Shown: one piece after another, positions 61,501 to 64,000 of the stretch
Numbering within the stretch: position 1 is the stretch's first letter
Layout of the letters: each line of letters begins with the position of its first letter
Assembly: GCA_025362585.1 (NCBI GenBank)
Contig: JANYFR010000028.1
Location: forward strand, 1 to 64,000
DNA length: 64,000 bases
Direction: 5' to 3'
DNA from: Acidimicrobiales bacterium
Lineage (GTDB): Bacteria; Actinomycetota; Acidimicrobiia; Acidimicrobiales; RAAP-2
Notes under the pieces: model-generated
The model's database searches: none
What the model was told of the DNA's origin: nothing
The model's input: the letters and a program-made list of their open reading frames with translations, nothing else
Position numbers and translations under genes: made by a program

Positions 61501-62921
61501 AGAGTGCCGCGCGGATCGCGCGCGAGGTGCAAAGTGGCGAGACGACCGCGACGGCTGAACTCGAGGCGTCCTTCGCCGCGATCAGCCGTCGCAACGGGGA
61601 ACTGAACGTCTTTCTCCACGTTGACCAAGAGGGCGCCCGAGACCAAGCCGCCCACATTGACGCGCGCGTGGCGCGCGGTGAGCCGGTGGGCGCTCTCGCG
61701 GGCGTGCCGATTGCCATCAAGGACAACCTCTGTCAGATCGGCGTCCCGACGACCTGTTCGTCCAAGATCCTCGAGGGCTGGCGCCCGCCCTACAACGCCA
61801 CGGTCATCGATCGACTGGCGCTGGCGGGGGCGGTCTGTGTCGGCAAGACCAACCTCGACGAGTTCGCCATGGGTTCGTCGACCGAGAACTCGGCCTTCGG
61901 TCCCACGCGCAACCCGCTCGATCCCTCGAGGGTTCCCGGCGGGTCCTCGGGCGGCTCGGCGGCCGCCGTCGCCGCCGACATGACGCCGATCGCCCTCGGG
62001 AGCGACACCGGCGGCTCCATCCGTCAGCCGGCCGCGCTCTGCGGCATCGTCGGGGTGAAGCCGACCTACGGTCTCGTGTCGCGTTACGGGTTGATCGCCT
62101 TCGCCAGTTCGCTCGACCAGGTTGGGCCGCTCGCCAAGACGGTGCTCGACTCGGCCCTGCTGCTCGAGGCGATCGCCGGGCACGACCCTCGGGACTCGAC
62201 GTCGTTGCCGGAGCCGTCGCCGTCGCTCGTCGCGCACGTCGAGGACGGCGTGGCGGGCCTGCGCGTCGCGCTGGTCCACGAGCTGGTCGAGGGGGCCGAC
62301 CCCGAGGTGCTCGAGGCGGTCGAGCGCGCGACGGCGGCACTCGCTGACGCCGGGGCCACCGTTGTCCAGTTATCGATTCCCGAGATCCGCCTCGCGCTCA
62401 GCGCCTACTACTTGATCGCGCCGGCGGAGGCGTCGAGCAACCTCGCGCGCTTCGACGGCGTGCGCTACGGACTGCGCGTCGACGCGAAGAACGTCACCGC
62501 CATGATGGAGGCGACGCGCACCGCCGGATTCGGGGCCGAGGTGAAGCGGCGCATCATGCTCGGCACCTACGCGCTGTCGGCCGGCTACTACGACGCCTAC
62601 TACGGCCAGGCGCTGAAGGTCCGCACGCACATGATCGACGCGTTCGCGCGCGCGTACCGCGAGGCCGACCTGCTGATCGGCGCCACCACCCCGTCGGTCG
62701 CCTTCGCGTTCGGCGAGAAGACCACCAACCCCATGGCCATGTACCTCTCGGACGTCTTCACCATCCCGACCAACCTGGCTGGCGAGGCGGCGGTGTCGGT
62801 CCCCTTTGGCACGGGCGAGGGTGGCCTACCCATCGGCGTGCAACTGCTCGGCCCCGGGCGCAGTGAGGCGCGCCTGCTCGCGGCGGCGCGGGTCCTCGAG
62901 ATCGCGGACGGTCGGCCATGA
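61497..62921 (+). CDS. gatA: Asp-tRNA(Asn)/Glu-tRNA(Gln) amidotransferase subunit A
   Basis: 474 residues of the amidase-signature family. The Ser-cis-Ser-Lys triad is complete: Lys75 ([11 protein letters not shown]), Ser150 ([12 protein letters not shown]) and Ser174 ([11 protein letters not shown]). It releases ammonia from glutamine and passes it to GatB to correct mischarged Glu-tRNA(Gln) or Asp-tRNA(Asn). The GTG start overlaps gatC by 4 bases, and the stop overlaps gatB ATG by 4 bases, an intact gatCAB order. Confidence 0.97.
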   Translation: MKSAARIAREVQSGETTATAELEASFAAISRRNGELNVFLHVDQEGARDQAAHIDARVARGEPVGALAGVPIAIKDNLCQIGVPTTCSSKILEGWRPPYNATVIDRLALAGAVCVGKTNLDEFAMGSSTENSAFGPTRNPLDPSRVPGGSSGGSAAAVAADMTPIALGSDTGGSIRQPAALCGIVGVKPTYGLVSRYGLIAFASSLDQVGPLAKTVLDSALLLEAIAGHDPRDSTSLPEPSPSLVAHVEDGVAGLRVALVHELVEGADPEVLEAVERATAALADAGATVVQLSIPEIRLALSAYYLIAPAEASSNLARFDGVRYGLRVDAKNVTAMMEATRTAGFGAEVKRRIMLGTYALSAGYYDAYYGQALKVRTHMIDAFARAYREADLLIGATTPSVAFAFGEKTTNPMAMYLSDVFTIPTNLAGEAAVSVPFGTGEGGLPIGVQLLGPGRSEARLLAAARVLEIADGRP

Positions 62922-64000
62922 GTTTGCCCCACGGCTGGGAGATGGTCGTCGGACTCGAGGTCCACACCGAGCTGCAAACCGCGACGAAGATGTTCTGCGG
63001 CTGCGCCAACGCCTTCGGGGCGGTGCCCAACACCAGTGTCTGTCCGGTCTGTCTCGGACTACCCGGAGCGCTACCGGTACTGAACGAGCGCGCCATCGAC
63101 TTGGCCATGGCCATCGGGATGGCGCTGCACAGTACGATCTCGCCCTCCACCTTTCACCGCAAGAACTATTTCTATCCCGACATGCCGAAGGATTTCCAGA
63201 TCAGCCAGTACGACCTGCCGATTAACGCCGGTGGCTACCTCGACCTGCCCGACAGCACGCGGGTGACGATCGAGCGCGCGCACTTAGAAGAGGACACCGG
63301 CAAGTCGACCCACCTCGGCGGGAGCGGGCGCATCCACGGCGCCGACCGGTCCCTCGTTGACTACAACCGTTCGGGCGTCCCCCTCGTCGAGATCGTGTCG
63401 GGGCCCGACATCCGCAGTTCGACCCAGGCCCGCCTCTACGCCAGCGAACTGCGCGCGATTCTTGTGGCGACCGGGGCGTCGGACGGGCGAATGGAAGAGG
63501 GTTCGATGCGCATCGACGCCAACGTCTCGGTGCGCCACGCCGACGAGCCCTTCGGCACGCGATGTGAGATCAAGAACCTCAACTCGTTGCGCAGTCTGCA
63601 ACGGGCCATCGATTATGAAGCGCTGCGCCAGGTCGAGCTGCTCGAAGGCGGTGGGCGGGTTCGTCAAGAGACGCGCCACTGGGACGAGAATCTGGGGGCG
63701 ACCTCGACCATGCGCACGAAGGAGGAGGCCGAGGACTACCGCTACTTTCGCGAGCCCGATCTCGTCGACCTCGCTCCCGACATTGCCTGGCAGGACCGGG
63801 TGCGGGCCGGACTGCCGCCGATGCCCGCCGAACGGCGCGCGACCCTCTCGGCCCGCCTGGTCGGGGCCAACGACGCGCAGCTCGACGCGCTCGAGGTCGT
63901 CATCGACCTCGGCCTCGACCCCTTCGTGCACCACGCCATTGACGCCGGCGTCGACCCCGGCCTCGCGCTGGCTCGTGGCGCGAACGAACTCGCGGCCGGC
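62918..64000 (+). CDS. gatB: Asp-tRNA(Asn)/Glu-tRNA(Gln) amidotransferase subunit B (3' end beyond window)
   Basis: 361 residues are visible of a usual 470-500. [37 protein letters not shown] with the zinc cysteines, [18 protein letters not shown] and [17 protein letters not shown] are the kinase-like GatB core; the helical/YqeY tail is starting at the edge. It activates the mischarged tRNA carboxylate with ATP and transfers the ammonia from GatA. ATG at 62918 overlaps the gatA stop (ATGA). Confidence 0.97.
   Translation, partial: MSLPHGWEMVVGLEVHTELQTATKMFCGCANAFGAVPNTSVCPVCLGLPGALPVLNERAIDLAMAIGMALHSTISPSTFHRKNYFYPDMPKDFQISQYDLPINAGGYLDLPDSTRVTIERAHLEEDTGKSTHLGGSGRIHGADRSLVDYNRSGVPLVEIVSGPDIRSSTQARLYASELRAILVATGASDGRMEEGSMRIDANVSVRHADEPFGTRCEIKNLNSLRSLQRAIDYEALRQVELLEGGGRVRQETRHWDENLGATSTMRTKEEAEDYRYFREPDLVDLAPDIAWQDRVRAGLPPMPAERRATLSARLVGANDAQLDALEVVIDLGLDPFVHHAIDAGVDPGLALARGANELAAG

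Overview
The window is a GC-rich, densely packed chromosomal segment that reads as a member of the Actinomycetota. The likeliest class is Acidimicrobiia or a close relative; this is inference from base composition, an F420-type luciferase-like oxidoreductase, GatCAB, an actinobacterial-type IleS and very frequent GTG starts. No rRNA, tRNA, CRISPR array, insertion sequence or prophage was seen. Intergenic spaces are short, and genes in operons usually overlap by 1 to 4 bases (GTGA, ATGA, TAATG).

Layout. 1-3.0 kb: a membrane-anchored secreted protein cut by the window edge, an IclR regulator remnant, a zinc alcohol/sugar dehydrogenase and a small membrane protein. 3.1-9.4 kb: histidine biosynthesis, with hisA divergent from a TrpR/YerC-like regulator, hisG, a compact hisD, a fused hisC-hisB, hisH, hisF and hisIE. 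9.7-21.9 kb: a COG4280-like membrane protein with a small partner, a LigB-type dioxygenase, a GH3 protein, an amino-acid permease, a glutamate dehydrogenase/TetR pair, an F420-type oxidoreductase, a decayed DJ-1 gene and a heterodimeric ABC exporter. 22.0-25.4 kb: pyrimidine salvage (upp, yeast-type cytosine deaminase, a second phosphoribosyltransferase, an NCS1 permease). 25.4-32.4 kb: a candidate 6C-like small RNA, an orphan Tat-exported solute-binding protein, an MFS carrier, a CadD-like carrier, a Thr/Ser dehydratase, and a secreted protein with a DUF1345-like membrane protein. 32.4-38.7 kb: an amine/amino-acid catabolic module (FAD oxidase, class III aminotransferase, Lrp regulator, APC permease, alanine dehydrogenase). 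38.8-49.98 kb: MFS pumps, quinone oxidoreductase with a DUF5522 protein, glutathione peroxidase, GNAT, HAD phosphatase, a broken GNAT gene, ileS, a MarR/YceI pair and a tiny membrane protein. 49.98-64 kb: succinate-semialdehyde dehydrogenase, cysteine desulfurase, mnmA, ligA, a PASTA receptor with a degenerate kinase domain, a Cys/His-rich protein, an SDR, an MFS pump, an esterase and gatC-gatA-gatB (gatB cut by the right edge).

Three themes stand out. First, many first-of-operon genes have no Shine-Dalgarno sequence; instead a TANNNT hexamer ends exactly 6 or 7 bases before the start codon, which suggests widespread leaderless transcription. Second, several proteins have altered catalytic or domain architecture: the HisC-HisB fusion, the PASTA pseudokinase, a GH3 protein lacking the NagZ Asp-His dyad, and an ABC pair with one degenerate ATP site. 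Third, several genes are decaying (IclR fragment, internally deleted DJ-1 protein, frameshifted GNAT), giving a picture of local gene loss. All functional calls come from reading the protein sequences; no database search was run.
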